A stretch of 64,000 nt of DNA from positions 45,274 to 109,273 of the forward strand of contig JADNRX010000176.1 in assembly GCA_015501595.1 (NCBI GenBank), given 5' to 3'. Below, piece after piece: positions 11,433-22,622 of this stretch. Origin of the DNA: Hymenopellis radicata. Its lineage: Eukaryota > Basidiomycota > Agaricomycetes > Agaricales > Physalacriaceae. The notes under the pieces were generated by a model, which made no database searches, was not told where the DNA came from, and saw nothing but the letters and a program-made list of their open reading frames with translations. How positions within the stretch are numbered: position 1 is the stretch's first letter; each line of letters begins with the position of its first letter. A program made the position numbers and the translations under genes.

Positions 11433-12092
11433 TCATCGAAACGCTGGCATTGGACGTGGAGCCGTTGGAGCCTGAGTCTGCCACACTGAGGGCCGGGGCG
11501 GCTCATTCCCTGCATAAAGATGGGCGGCCAGGCGTCCCGCTGCCTTCCAGCAAATATCAAAACCGCGCATAAACAATCCGTCTCCTGGCCATTTGCCGCG
11601 GTCTGAGTCTCTGAGAAATCCCTTCTGAAAAGTAGTAGATATCTCCCGGACGGTGACCGTTTTAGCGACATCGTGAACCTCTGTCCAATACAAAACATCG
11701 AGGTCCAGGAAGTTGGGTTTCCTCCCTTGCTCCTGCGCGTTTTCTCGCTCTTCCTCGAAGTACAGCGTTCGCTCGCTTCCCAGGTCATCTAGCACGGAGT
11801 CCCTATCTTTCGATCTGTGAAGCAAAAGGAATGTCAATATCATTTTGTGTTATTTCAATGAAACGACATACAGAGATATGCCGTCTTTGCCGTCTTTCAA
11901 GCAGTTCACTATCCATTCCAGCCAGTGGGCCGGGCCACTGGGAGTGATAGTTCTAACAAACTGCCTTATAAAGGCCTTGTACATAGCATGCTCCCATGTT
12001 TTGTGCCTTCTGCTCCATGAAGTCCATTCGCATTGCATGTTCCACTGCTGCAGAGCGAAGTGGTATTCTGCGAGGATTCGATGAGCACTCAT
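11433..12092 (-). CDS. Hypothetical protein, two exons
   Basis: Exon 1 starts at the ATG at 12092 (MSAHRILAEYHFALQQWNMQ) and reads well to about 11865 (GPAHWLEWIVNCLKDGKDG). Exon 2 (about 11824 to 11433) reads RSKDRDSVLDDLGSE, then FLDLDVLYWTEVHDVAKTV and FMRGFDICWKAAGRL. The acceptor ttgcttcacag is clear. The donor is not: the nearest GT sites (tat|gtcgtt) leave a phase that does not match exon 2, so either an unusual donor is used or a base is missing. The composition (many W, H, D and E, no membrane segment) looks like a real soluble protein. I do not recognise the family. It is convergent with the decayed gene upstream and lies in the spacer of the inverted duplication. Confidence 0.55.
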
Positions 12093-12530
12093 GATATGGT
12101 GCTATTGTTGTGTAGGGTGTGTGTAACGTACTGCATATCTCGCTCACTCCTACATATATGATTTCTTCAGACAATAATCACCCATTTTGTTGTTCGTGGC
12201 TTGTTACAACTCAGTGATGGGGCCAAACCAGATCAAATAGGTGGTATTAGTGCTCTCGTTAAACAAAAGGTCATGATGGTCGATCGGGGGGATGAACCGA
12301 GGCCATCCTTGGTGGTTCCCGTTCTGTGGCGCAATTTCACTAATTGGGGAATCGTGGGGATGTTTCACGCGACCGGTTGATGGCACCTGATCCCGGGCTT
12401 CTTCCTTTCAGTCCTTCACCGACCTGATTCGGGCTGGATACAAAGTGTCGTTTATAGGTACGATGTGAAAACAATAATGATGATTTACAGTCAGTGTGTT
12501 CTCTTAACATGGTTACATTGTACATGACAT

Positions 12531-15500
12531 GTCATTACTCTCAAATGGTCAGACAGTGTCTTTCACATTCGAGTCGGTGTCTACAACGGGCCTCGAATCC
12601 GATCCAACAAAGCAGTGCCAAAATTTCCGGAAGCGAGTAGATGTCTACGAAATCATCACTACTTAGTATCCGTCATGAACAGAATAAAGAGGAAAACATA
12701 CAGGTGTTGTACGACGCGCTTTGAGCCCATTATAGTTTGGTTGGGGACTGACTTGAACGCCACAGCTTATCTTCCGCGCCACCTGTAATAGAGCTGTATC
12801 CAGGTCTTCAAAGGAGTCATATGTGAGCTTGACATCCGCACGATAGGGGTGAGTACGGCGGCGTGACTGTTCCTCGTATACCTCTTGGAGATTTTCAGAG
12901 TGCAGGAATAGTCGAAGACTGCTCAGACACGACGTCCAAGAGCCTGAATGAAGGAAGGATGCCAGGTGCTCTAGCTCTCTGCGCCTTTCGATGTCCGACA
13001 GAAGCAAGAGTTTCCCAAGTGCTAGAACGTTTGAGGAGGTCTGAACGTACGGTTCCAGTAAAAGATAATCGGCGGTGCAATCTTCTCGTAAAATGCCCAG
13101 GCCCTTGACGAAGGCAGAAGCCATGAAGTGATAGAATAGCTCGCGTTTAGGTGAGCTGCTGTGGTGTCCGTCTCGATGGAACCGGACTGCGCTTGCAACG
13201 TCAAGCCATTCCCGCTGACAAAGCTGGGCGTAGAGCTTTGGCAGAAGTATGCCACACTTCACAAGCACTGCCGCTTCCAATATGTCCGCCGGCAAGGAGG
13301 GGTTCCTAGCGAGGCACGAATCGTCGTTAAATGTAGCGTAAATTACTCTGGCGGCGATCACTTCAGACATCCACGCATGGTAGGGCCCACGAAGCTCTGG
13401 GTCAAGGGTGACTGTTCGGAAGAAGGCCTGCAAGAGCCTTGCCCGATCACGCAAAGACAGCGACCCATTAATTTCGAAAGCGTCGGAGCTGATAACGCTC
13501 TTCAGAGCAAAGAAAGTGGCCTGAAGGACGTCGGGATGACTCTGAAGGTGCACACCATCGACATCGTCGACACCAACACTCTGCCGAATGCAGGAAATAA
13601 CATGTCCTACGGTAGAGGCATCCGCATAACTGGGTTCTTCCGGCGATGAGAAACTTGTCTGCTGGATGTGAGGGGTCTGGATAAGAGCAAGGCGCAATTG
13701 AGTATCACTGGGGACATCCACTGCCACAAGCGAGTCACTTCCACTGAATGCCCGACGATGCGATAACAACTCAGACGCTCCTTGATCGTACTTATGATAT
13801 CTCACATAGTACATCAGTTCGGAAAGAGATGGGCACATAAAGTTTACGATTGCGTCATCAAGTCGCATAGGCGCAGTGCTCTGAGCTGAATCGCGAGTGT
13901 CCAAGAGTTTCAGAGAGAGGCAGCCATAACCCCGGAGAGCAAGCGTGTAACGTCTCAATGCCATATCCAGCGGCAATTCACAGAGGTCACCCTTCAAGCT
14001 GCGAGGATTCACCCAAGCAGAGCAAGTGTAGGGCTGCAAGAGCAGATTGATGAAAGAGTTCCATACACGAGAACCCTCTGTTTCAATCTCCAACCAATCT
14101 ATACCAGCACGTAGCGCATTACGAAGGAGTTGGGCCCAAACAACGACGTCAAACTCTGCAGATCGGTTGACGAGCTCCTTCTGGAGGAATTGGCATGCGA
14201 GAGACGGTCCTGGTTCACAGATGTTTAGAAGGATGGGTATGAAGTCGCGGTCTTGCTGGAACGCGGGCGGATTCCAGCTAATGAATTGCTCGGGGTAAAG
14301 ACGAAGTAGGGCTTTCACGAGACGCTCATACGCGAAGCGCTGGCTGTACTCGGAATGCTCCGAGGCCTGCAGTGCGGAGTTGATAGCGGCGTCGATATTA
14401 TGAGCACGAAGTGCCTCTTTGATCGCTCGAACGCTTTGGAGAGGAATATTACTGAGTGCTTGTAGCACCAGTGTTTGAACGGAGGTATTGGATGAGATAC
14501 CATACAGCCATGCAGCCGCGTTGACGTCGATGTCTTGAGTACGCTGCTCAACAAGTTTCTTCTCGGCCTCATCGAGCGAGGAAGGATGTTTCCTCTCCAG
14601 AGTTGATACGCTCGATGAGACAGAAAGACCGGAGAGCTTCAACAATGGATGCAGTATAGAAGTAAAGTTCTGTTGGGCAATTCGACGGAGCATAGGAAAC
14701 GAGTATTGTGTTAATGGAGTCTTGTATGGACAAGCAGCATTGTATACAGGGAGGATGTTTGTGATAGTGTATGTGGCCAATGCTATGCCGACGATACACG
14801 ATGTCGCAATACCGATTCCCGTATGCAACGATAAGACCAAAGTAACAAGGCCCGCAAAGAAGAGGCCAAGAGCAGCGTGCATGAGCACTGGGAGGAGGCC
14901 AATTATAAGAGGAACCTGCCATGTCTGCAAGTTCATGTATCGGAACTGGCGGATGCGACAACGCTCGCGAGGCGTGCCCAGATTAACTGACGCCACGTAT
15001 TGGTGAATCCACTGCTTCGTGACGACAGCGACGAGCGCGGTCGTGAGACTGATAGCCAGGCTCACGAACCAGAGGCCGTTGACCCATGTCGCTGTTCTGG
15101 TGGGATGGAAAATAGACGCAGGGGAGCCTTTGAAACGCGGGATGATATCGGTGGACTGATTATTGTTGAGAGCACGGACGAGGTCGCACAGCTCATAAAG
15201 GAGGGATACAGCAATGTCGTTGGGGTCGACCTCAAGCTTCTGGAAAGTCTGGGTAAGGAATGTGGAGACGACGGCGGAGAACAATCCGGCCTGGGAATCA
15301 TATCAGGCGATGCATAGACAGAGCATCAAACGACTCACAAAAACAAGCAGGACATCAAGGGCGTCCGTCCAGTCAGCGACCTTGTCAGCGTCTACTTTCG
15401 CGCTCTCTTCCAAGAACGCCTTCCACAATCTAGCGTAGGGACCCATTTCCTGATACGGAGGATCCTCTGCGTACTTGTGCTCGTAGTTGAATGGGTCGTT

Positions 15501-16490
15501 AACTATCTTGAATCAATCTCATGATTCCAGCCAGAATAAGCGCGAATGCCTACCTTGATGCGATCGCGTAGCATTGGCGTGTTTCTGGACCCCAAAGAAA
15601 GGGCGTCTCTTCTTTCCAACGTGCCGAGGACAAGGAACAACTTGCACATCCGTTTCCTCGTCCATGGTGTGCTCGTGGTCGCAGTATTGTGTATCCGCGT
15701 TGGGCGTATGGGCTTCCTGAAACCCTTCGGCAGCTGCGGTAGGAAGCGTTTGTGGATCGGGCGGCCATGCGCCTGGGGGAGGTACAGCTATGTCGGGTGG
15801 ACGACGCTTGTTCAGGCGTGGCGCATGGGGTGTAGAAGGCATGATCAAGATTAGGAACCCGAGTGAAGCAGCACGATTTTAAAAGAGGTGCCATTCGGTC
15901 CCTGTGATCATCACCATCATTACGGCTGTGGATGCGCCTTCTTCCTGCTACTGAATAAGTACACACTTCAAGGCGGTACATATGGAGAACAAACACACCG
16001 AGAAAAGCCTGTCGACCATTGTATAGAGTGTTCAGTGCCTTCGGTCTGATTACCGTATGTGGCACAAGGAAGTACTTTTTGGGACTCGTTGTTCAGCGAA
16101 GGCTGAAGTTAACCAAGGTAGTATTGTTACACATGTAGCACAGCAATGAAAGGCAGATTCACCGTTCTGGGTGAAGTCGGCAAGCCGTATTGCAATATAG
16201 CAGGAGGAGGCAGTATTTTCTTCCCACGGTTTCCTTTGCAATCAACACGCATCCTCACGCGATCAGATAGTTGATAACGACTGCCCCTTGTATATTGCCG
16301 GCATGGGGACTGGTGTACACGGTGGTGTGGCCCTTTAACTACGCCACCGCCAAATTTAGCTGCCTGGACTCCAACAAATTGAAAGCCCCACATCGGCTCA
16401 ACGATGTCGCAGTCTGATAGGCCTTCTGGAGGACACCGACTCTCCCACCTCTCTGAAAATGGTACTTTGGGGCACAGCTTCGCGAACTTA
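12531..16490 (-). repeat. Right arm of the ~4 kb inverted duplication
   Basis: Reverse complement of about 2170-6131, as described for the left arm. The two arms are tail to tail, with the 3' ends of their DUF6535 genes facing each other across about 6.4 kb. This arm contains the intact gene. Confidence 0.9.
12549..15842 (-). CDS. DUF6535-type membrane protein, copy 2 (intact)
   Basis: Four exons close in phase: 15842-15554, 15502-15339, 15290-12702 and 12644-12549 (introns 51, 48 and 57 nt), giving about 1045 residues. The last intron has gtatgt, a tactaag branch-like site and cgtag. The final short exon matches the C-terminus of the paralogue at 32-35 kb (RFRKFWHCF against RVVRWRNFW). N-terminus: about 95 proline-rich residues. 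Residues about 97-151 carry PFNYEHKYAEDPPYQEMG and ADWTDALDVLLVF, the start of DUF6535. Membrane segments lie at about 152-168, 222-242, 277-304 and 309-330. The remaining 700 residues are soluble and leucine-rich in style. The family is known only as a large expansion in agarics; no function is established. Upstream lies repeat copy C, and the broken inverted twin is 6.4 kb away. Confidence 0.9.
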
Positions 16491-16500
16491 CGCTCTAATC
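16290..16500 (-). repeat. Dispersed repeat, copy C (upstream of DUF6535 copy 2)
   Basis: Reverse complement matches parts of 2190-2395 and 6210-6415, for example gtgccccaaagt, taccattttcagag and cacaccaccgtgtacacc. In detail it resembles copy B more than copy A (the gtgccccaaag block). It occupies the same place relative to the DUF6535 start as copy A does for copy 1, so it is probably the family's 5' flank. Confidence 0.6.
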
Positions 16501-16904
16501 ATGCGTTCCGTTCGACAATTCTCAATACAACGCGCTTTCTGGTAAACGCCGTCACTATGGAATCCGTATGAACATCCTTCTAAATATACTGTCCCAACGC
16601 GCTCCGTTATTCGACTGACATTAAGTATGCTACACAAGCAGTATTCGTACTTGCCATTAACGTCGGCTTGTCCTAGCAACGCCATGTACGATTGCGGCCA
16701 ATTGCTGCAGATGTTATACTTACGTATGACATCATGCAGGACGACTCATCCTTTTTTTCCGTCGGCCGAGGTCTGACTCATTCCAGGGTATATACACCCG
16801 GAGCAGATGATTTAAACGACCTTTGATCTTGACGTCGAGCTGCACCGTTACGACTCGTTGAACAGGATCCCAATTCCGAAGCAGTACTGACATAATTGGC
16901 TACA

Positions 16905-18870
16905 ATGTCACCTCCTACCTCAGAAAAGCCTACTTTGGCTATGCGCTGGAAATCATGGGGCGTAAAATGGAGGTCGTCGTACTGGTTTGTCACTTTCGTA
17001 GTGTGGTTGGGTTCGTACACTATCAGTCCTACGGTATCAAGAACTAAAGCACGTTCTGCCTACTAGGTGTTCTTACGGATCTCGTCGTCTATTCCATTAT
17101 CGTCCCAGTGATTCCCTTTGAATTGGAAAGCCTGGGCTACTCTGACGTTTCAACGCTCACTGGATGGCTCCTGTTCGCTTATGTATGTGCACTCTTCAGC
17201 GTATTGCGAAGATTGCTAACCTCTTCCTGTTCAGTCCGCCGGCCTTGCGCTATGTATGTGTTGTCGGCTTCCCGAGCCCGCCAGCTCACGACTAACCTCT
17301 CCCCAGCGACCGTCTTCGTTTCAATGTTCGCTGAGACTTACAAATCTCGGCAGATTCCCCTTCTAGTAGGAAATACACTACTCATCGGATCCCAAATCAT
17401 GTTTATGGAGGCGCCCGTTTACTGGGTGATGTGCTTGGCTCGCGCCCTGCAGGGAATCGGATCGACTATGGTCTGGGTGGTCGGACTCGCGTTGATGTAA
17501 GTCGTCCTACAGGATTATATGACCTTGCTAAAAGTTGACTAGTTGCGATGTAACTCCCGAGGCTCTCGTTGGACGTCAGTTCGTTCATACTGCAGACCAA
17601 GTCTGTTATTCTGATTTGTCTACAGGTCAGCTCGGTTTCGCACTGTCTGGACTCACCGTCGGGTTTGTAATCGTTCTTATCATCAGTGACAAAATTCACA
17701 ATGTTCGTCATGTAGAACGCTCATGGGTCCACCTCTCGGCGGTGCTTTGTATTCTCATCTGGGATTCCGAGCCCCTTTTGTCCTAGGCATCATCTTTGCG
17801 TTTGTTGATTTGATGGGACGTATCCTCATCGTCGAGAAATCGCTTGACCCCGCTGCTACTATCACGAGTTCCCCGGACGAAGAAAAGGCTGACGCTCCTA
17901 CCGAAGGACGTGCAGTCGACCGGGCTCAGCCAAGTGAAAGTGCTGCTGCTCCGAAAGCTTCTCCTAACTTTGGCCGTGTGCTAATCACACTTTCCAAGTC
18001 TCCCAGAGCGCTTGTTGCTGGCTTCATCGGGATGGCATATGGGTACTTATACATATCTGCCGTTGGGTACGCCTTCTGATTACCTTGTAGCTTGATGGCG
18101 GGTCTACAGGATACGACTCTTTCTTTGCGTCTGAACGATGTGTGGGGTCTTGATTCCTCAAAGATTGGTCTCGTTATGCTTGCTGCTGTTATTCCGACGA
18201 TATTCGGCGAGTTTTTCCTCGTTCTTCCCGTGTTGGAGCACTGATCCTACTGTGTCCAAGCACCCCCAATCTTCGGCTGGCTCTCTGACCGCCAAGGAAC
18301 CGCATTGATCATGCTAATAGGTATCCTCATGACCATCCCGTGGTGCGGTGCAATGATTGTAGAAGGCCCTTTGGGTCTCTTCATCGCGGCTTACGCTCTT
18401 CAAAGTTCGTATGTGTACCTTAATTCCCGCTGCCATGCTAAGTTCTTCGCCGCAGGCTTCTTCATGTCGAGCGTCGTCTCTCCTCTGTGCGCCGAGCTGG
18501 CCGCAGTGGGAAGAAGTATAGAGGGCATCGGCTGTAAGCACTTCGACAGCCTGCTAATCGCAATTTAACTTATTACTAGACGCTCATGTACACGGTATTT
18601 TCAATTTCTCCTTCGGTGTCGGTGCTACTAGTATGTAGTTCCTCATTCATCGCTGCTCTTTCACTGACACGGACTACAGTCGGGCCCATTGTTGGCGGCC
18701 AATTCTATGATCACCTCTCTCGGGGATTCATGCTGTCCTATGTCTTCTTGATGGCTGTTCTCGGTTGTGGGGTGGTCTTGACATTTTTCTACTCCGGAGA
18801 TGTCTCTATTGCTTTCAAGATCTATCACCGAAACGCCATTAGATTACAGCAACAAGGAAACGTGGCGTAA
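16905..18870 (+). CDS. MFS transporter (DHA1-like drug/amine efflux type)
   Basis: The protein begins MSPPTSEKPTLAMRWKSWG (ATG 16905). The first helix is WFVTFVVWLG joined across an intron (17011-17066) to VLTDLVVYSIIVPVIP. Further exons are 17067-17182, a 19-nt exon 17235-17253 (SAGLAL), 17307-17496 (LLVGNTLLIGSQI, ALQGIGSTMVWVVGLAL), 17543-17574, 17626-17662 and 17716 to about 18066 (LMGPPLGGALYSHLGFRAPF). Later parts read LNDVWGLDSSKIGLVMLAA, GWLSDRQGTALIM and VGPIVGGQFYDHLSRGF, ending GNVA at 18870. This is a 12-helix secondary transporter of the plasma or vacuolar membrane; the motif order fits vesicular-amine/multidrug antiporters. Two splices are unclear: after SAVG at 18066 only a 24-nt or a weak-donor intron restores frame, and near 18208 a GC-AG intron fits. 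The substrate cannot be read from sequence. Confidence 0.88.
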
Positions 18871-19445
18871 ACGTGTTAGTGCCTACATGGAGCGTCTAGA
18901 GTAAAATTACTTTCTCATAATCACAGCATCCCTTCTCCCTCGTTCAGTTCTCTCGTGTTTTGGCCTAGAATACGCCGTCCTCGGTGTAACCTGAGATCTA
19001 TAAAGTCGCGAACCAGGAGCCTTAAGGGCAGGTATGAGATAACTTGGACAGCCGAGACGAAGGAGAAAGTTCGGCGGCGCGGTATCGTGGTTTACTCTCA
19101 GCTAATGATGATCGTCGGGCGCAATGGGCACAAATGAATACGAGAGTGTACAGATGTCGTGATATCATCCACGTGGACTATGGCAGAATGTCGGTGGTTG
19201 CGTAACTTGAATGGTATTCCATGACGCATAGATCTGTACGTGCTTTACTTCTTTTGCTACTCACTTCTCGTTCGATATGTCCGTCCATCTCCAGGAACTC
19301 TTTCCTTCCAACTGCAGCGTGGCTTTCAGGACCCCTATCCTTTCCTCGTGGCCGGGTAAATATCGGAGGATCGGCTCGCAGATGCGTTATCTACTTGAAC
19401 ACTTCAATCTCCGGAACCAGCACCGTATCCACCACGCCCACCGCC

Positions 19446-20576
19446 ATGTCGTTTCGTATTCTTGTGGCCTCGTATTCGAACAGTATCTATACGCTGGAAT
19501 TCAACCCGGTTGCACGCTCTCTAGCTCGCATTGCGTCTATTGAAGTGGGCCATCATCCTTCGTGGATTACGTTCCATCCCAAAGATCGCTCCTTGGTCTT
19601 CACTGCTCTCGAAAAGGCCGATGGAAAGATTCTAGCGCTGAAATATAATGCACAAGGTGAAGGCAGTGTCGTTGCAGAGGCTCCTAGCGGCGGAGCCGAT
19701 CCGTGTTCTCTTCATGCCACAGACGACGAGTTGCTGATTGCCAATGTCGGTGAATCTGCACGCCGTATTCATATATATCGCTCATACTCTTTTAGTATTC
19801 TTCCGGTCGTGTTTCCGTCCTCCCAATTTCGGCCAACGCTCCGTACATTCTTACCCAAAGTCCTGTTACTACCCAACTCTCCGGAGCTGGTCCCAGACTA
19901 GATAGGCAAACTGCGCCACATCCCCACCACGTATACCCCAAGGGAACGGAATTCTCGTCCCAGATCTCGGTGGTGATCGTGTATACACCTTTGAGAAGAA
20001 GGCAGATGCCTGGACGCCCACCGAAAGCCTTGAATACGAAGCAGGTAGCGGCCCGCGACACGTTGCTCATTACGGTTGGTTCTATTCTCTTGCGCCTATG
20101 CCGTAGACTTATATCTTGTAGATGGTGTTCTGTACACGCTCCTGGAACTCACCAGCAGCCTTTCTTCCCACCGGTCCGGTGTCCATATTAACACCGTTCC
20201 AACCATGTCGAATCCGCCACCGCTTCCTAACGACATGCTTGCGGCGGAAATCTTGATACCTAGCGTTAATCCCAGCTTCCCCAAACCGTTTATTTATGTC
20301 TCCAACCGTAACGACCCGTCGCCCGAGGGCGATTTCATTTCGATTTTTGCTATTGAGGAGGATGGCGCTGCGAAGCTGGTGAAGGAGGTGCGATCTGGGC
20401 TGAAGCATGCTAGAGGAATGCTGTTCGGTGGTCCAGATGACAAGTGGTTGGTTGCTGGAGGAGTCCTTGGAGGAGGTGTCAAAGTGTTTCAACGAACGGA
20501 TGGCGGCGAAGGTTTGGAGGAGGTAGCATCAAGTACGGAAGCTACTGATTCTCCCACGGGCTTTCTATGGATGTGA
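19446..20576 (+). CDS. Lactonase-family beta-propeller protein (frameshifted)
   Basis: The start MSFRILVASYSNSIYTLEFN and blocks VGHHPSWITFHPKD, VAEAPSGGADPCSLH and LIANVGESARRIHIY mark the seven-bladed lactonase fold (6-phosphogluconolactonase / muconate-lactonising-like). The family's middle blocks appear in other phases: APYILTQSPVTTQLSGAGP with DRQTAPHPHHVYPKG (about 19845-19940), then NGILVPDLGGDRVYTFEKK to GPRHVAHY (about 19940-20070), then VDGVLYTLLELTSSL, FIYVSNRNDPSPEGDF and LVAGGVLGGGVKVFQR to the stop at 20576. Frame changes near 19820-19835 and at about 19942 have no intron signals. An intron probably lies near 20072-20104. The gene is therefore either a young pseudogene or affected by sequence errors. 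The enzyme substrate is unknown. Confidence 0.8.
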
Positions 20577-20706
20577 TTCAGTCTTCTATTGGTGCTTAGC
20601 AAATTAAATCCAAGCCATTATCATGTTGTAAGTAAAGAAGTCCGATTAATTAGTCCGTCGAGCAACATAACAGTCCGACACCTCCAAAGCAAAATATGCG
20701 ACGAAC

Positions 20707-21960
20707 TTAGCAGGTCCAGGAGCCCTAGACGCGTTGATCAGAAACAAGATACATTATCATAGAAGGAGAGGACATACAGATTCAGGCTGGCCGACGCTCT
20801 GGTAGGGATTCGTTCCCAGACATTCGGCAAGAGTTACGAGTTTGTAACCGGCAGCCTGGAGTTGGTCGATGGCATTCGGGATAACATCATACGCGGTCGA
20901 AGCTAGCGCGTCCGCATTAACCCAGGATCAGACAAAGCAAGGGGTAATAACTTACAGTACACCTCGTGATTCAAGGCGAGAATGCTAGAGGGGTGTTCGT
21001 TGATCTTGTCCGTGTAGGTTTGTTTGCTTTCTTCAGCACTTGCGCCCATGCTGTCACGCGAGCTATTGTCGATCATGAGCGAAATGGAGTTGAAGCAGCC
21101 GTAGAAAACCCGTACTCCAAGTCCCAAATGACAACGTCCTGACCGCGCTCAGACGCGACTGCCAGCACCTGATCGTTGAAGCTGCCATATGCTGCATGAA
21201 TTGTGAGTCGATATCAGGGCATGGTCAAGTGCACACGAACGAGGTCTCATGTACGCGGGGGTGACACCGACGATCCTCTGGAAGGCCTCTAGAACGGATT
21301 TATGAGAGGCGTGTCTCGGCTGTCAAAGAGGATCACGTACGCTCAACACGCCACATCTCATCGTGAACTGATCATGATCGGTGAGCTGCCTGCCGCCACA
21401 ATCACGGGTTGCACGTACGTTGATCCCGCGAAAGCGTAGCGAGATTGGCATGGCTCCATGTGTGCGACGCGATCTGGTGGCCATTGTTGTACGCGTACTT
21501 CACGCGATCCTGAGAGTCAGAGTCGTAGATGCAGTGAACTGCGACGCGCATCGAGTCAGTCGCGCCCGTAAAGAGCGGGAATAGACATACAATTGTTGCC
21601 ATCTGCGATATGTCATTAGCCCGCATTCAGTACGCCCTAACGGGTTTACATACTGAAGAAGAAAGTGGCCTTCGCGTTTTTGCTATTAAAGGTGTTGACA
21701 ATGTCATTTCTGCCAAAGACGTGAGCACAAAGCCGTGGATGAACGTTAACGCGAAGAGCCAACATGTAATCATACGGGCCATCGTCCTGAAAGTTCGTTA
21801 GGATAGACACGCGAAGACATTCAAGAGAACTCACGAATGTAATGGCGGCAGTGTTCGGCTGCGTGCAGCTGTAGATGGTCTGACCAGCCCTCTTGAAGGA
21901 CTGCGGCGCAGCAGACACGAAGGCGGCCAAGCAGACAGTGAGCAGAGCAGAAGCGAACAT
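20707..21960 (-). CDS. Secreted chitin/polysaccharide deacetylase (NodB fold)
   Basis: A signal peptide opens the protein (MFASALLTVCLAAFVSA). The NodB catalytic motifs appear only after splicing: ITF|DDGPYDYM across the intron 21787-21834 (metal and catalytic aspartates), SHTWSHANL (histidine motif), AYMRPPYGSFND across an intron near 21200-21240, and WDLDSRDS across an intron near 21080-21120, followed by HPSSILALNHEVY. The end is YQSVGQPES joined over the intron 20725-20777 to an 18-nt last exon coding GSWTC. All deacetylase motifs are intact, so an active, secreted, metal-dependent hydrolase removing N- or O-acetyl groups from chitin or related cell-wall glycans is likely. Without splicing the last exon, the reading would run to a false stop after PESVCPLLL. 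Confidence 0.9.
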
Positions 21961-22622
21961 GGTACCGAAACAAAAAAGAGGGTGAAGGATTATGGGACTA
22001 AAACAAAAGAGAGGGCGAAGGATTGACAGGAAAAGAGCGTAGTTATAAAGGACAAACGAGGCGTTTCAGATTCTCCAGGCTAAACCGCTTGGAGGCCGCT
22101 GTGAGTTTAATGCAATATTGGGGGGGTTGGAGCCAGCTAATAGTAATTGGTGACATAACGGTATTCACGCTTTTCGGACATGAGAAAGCGGAAAAAGTGC
22201 ATAAACATTCACGAATATGCCGGGCTTCCTTGATATTCGAATGTCGGGAAGCAAGCTTCGAATTAACTTGGCGAGTCTCTTTTCAATGAAGTTCTGTTGT
22301 AGCGCTGGCCAGATACTTGCGGTCCAGTGTCAATATCAGAACGCGGGAAACCTATGCTGACGTTCAAGATCAATTGAGTAATAACCTTCACTACCATGGT
22401 TACTCCTCCGGAATCCTTTCGCTCTTCGCTCTCGGGGCTAACTCACCGATCGGAGGCTGGGCGATGGACAAAATTCACCGTAAAGCCGGCGTAAAATGAG
22501 AGCTTGAAAGGGGGCACCCCAAATGCTCAATCCAAACATCGAAGGCTATACAAGTCTGAAGAAAGACGTAGGTAGTGCTACAAGTTGGATCCACGCAATA
22601 ACTTACACAAATATCCTGATTC
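21961..22622. other. Intergenic region between deacetylase and transcription factor
   Basis: It holds the promoter side of the deacetylase (a ctttataact element on the minus strand at 22041-22050). It also holds a short plus-strand open frame ending at 22499, whose GGWAMDKIHRK recalls a transporter loop but is too small to call. Nothing else is recognised. Confidence 0.4.

Noticed and set aside
22317..22499. Short frame with GGWAMDKIHRK resembling an MFS loop
   Set aside because: Too short, with no neighbouring helices or splice partners; mentioned only in the intergenic entry.
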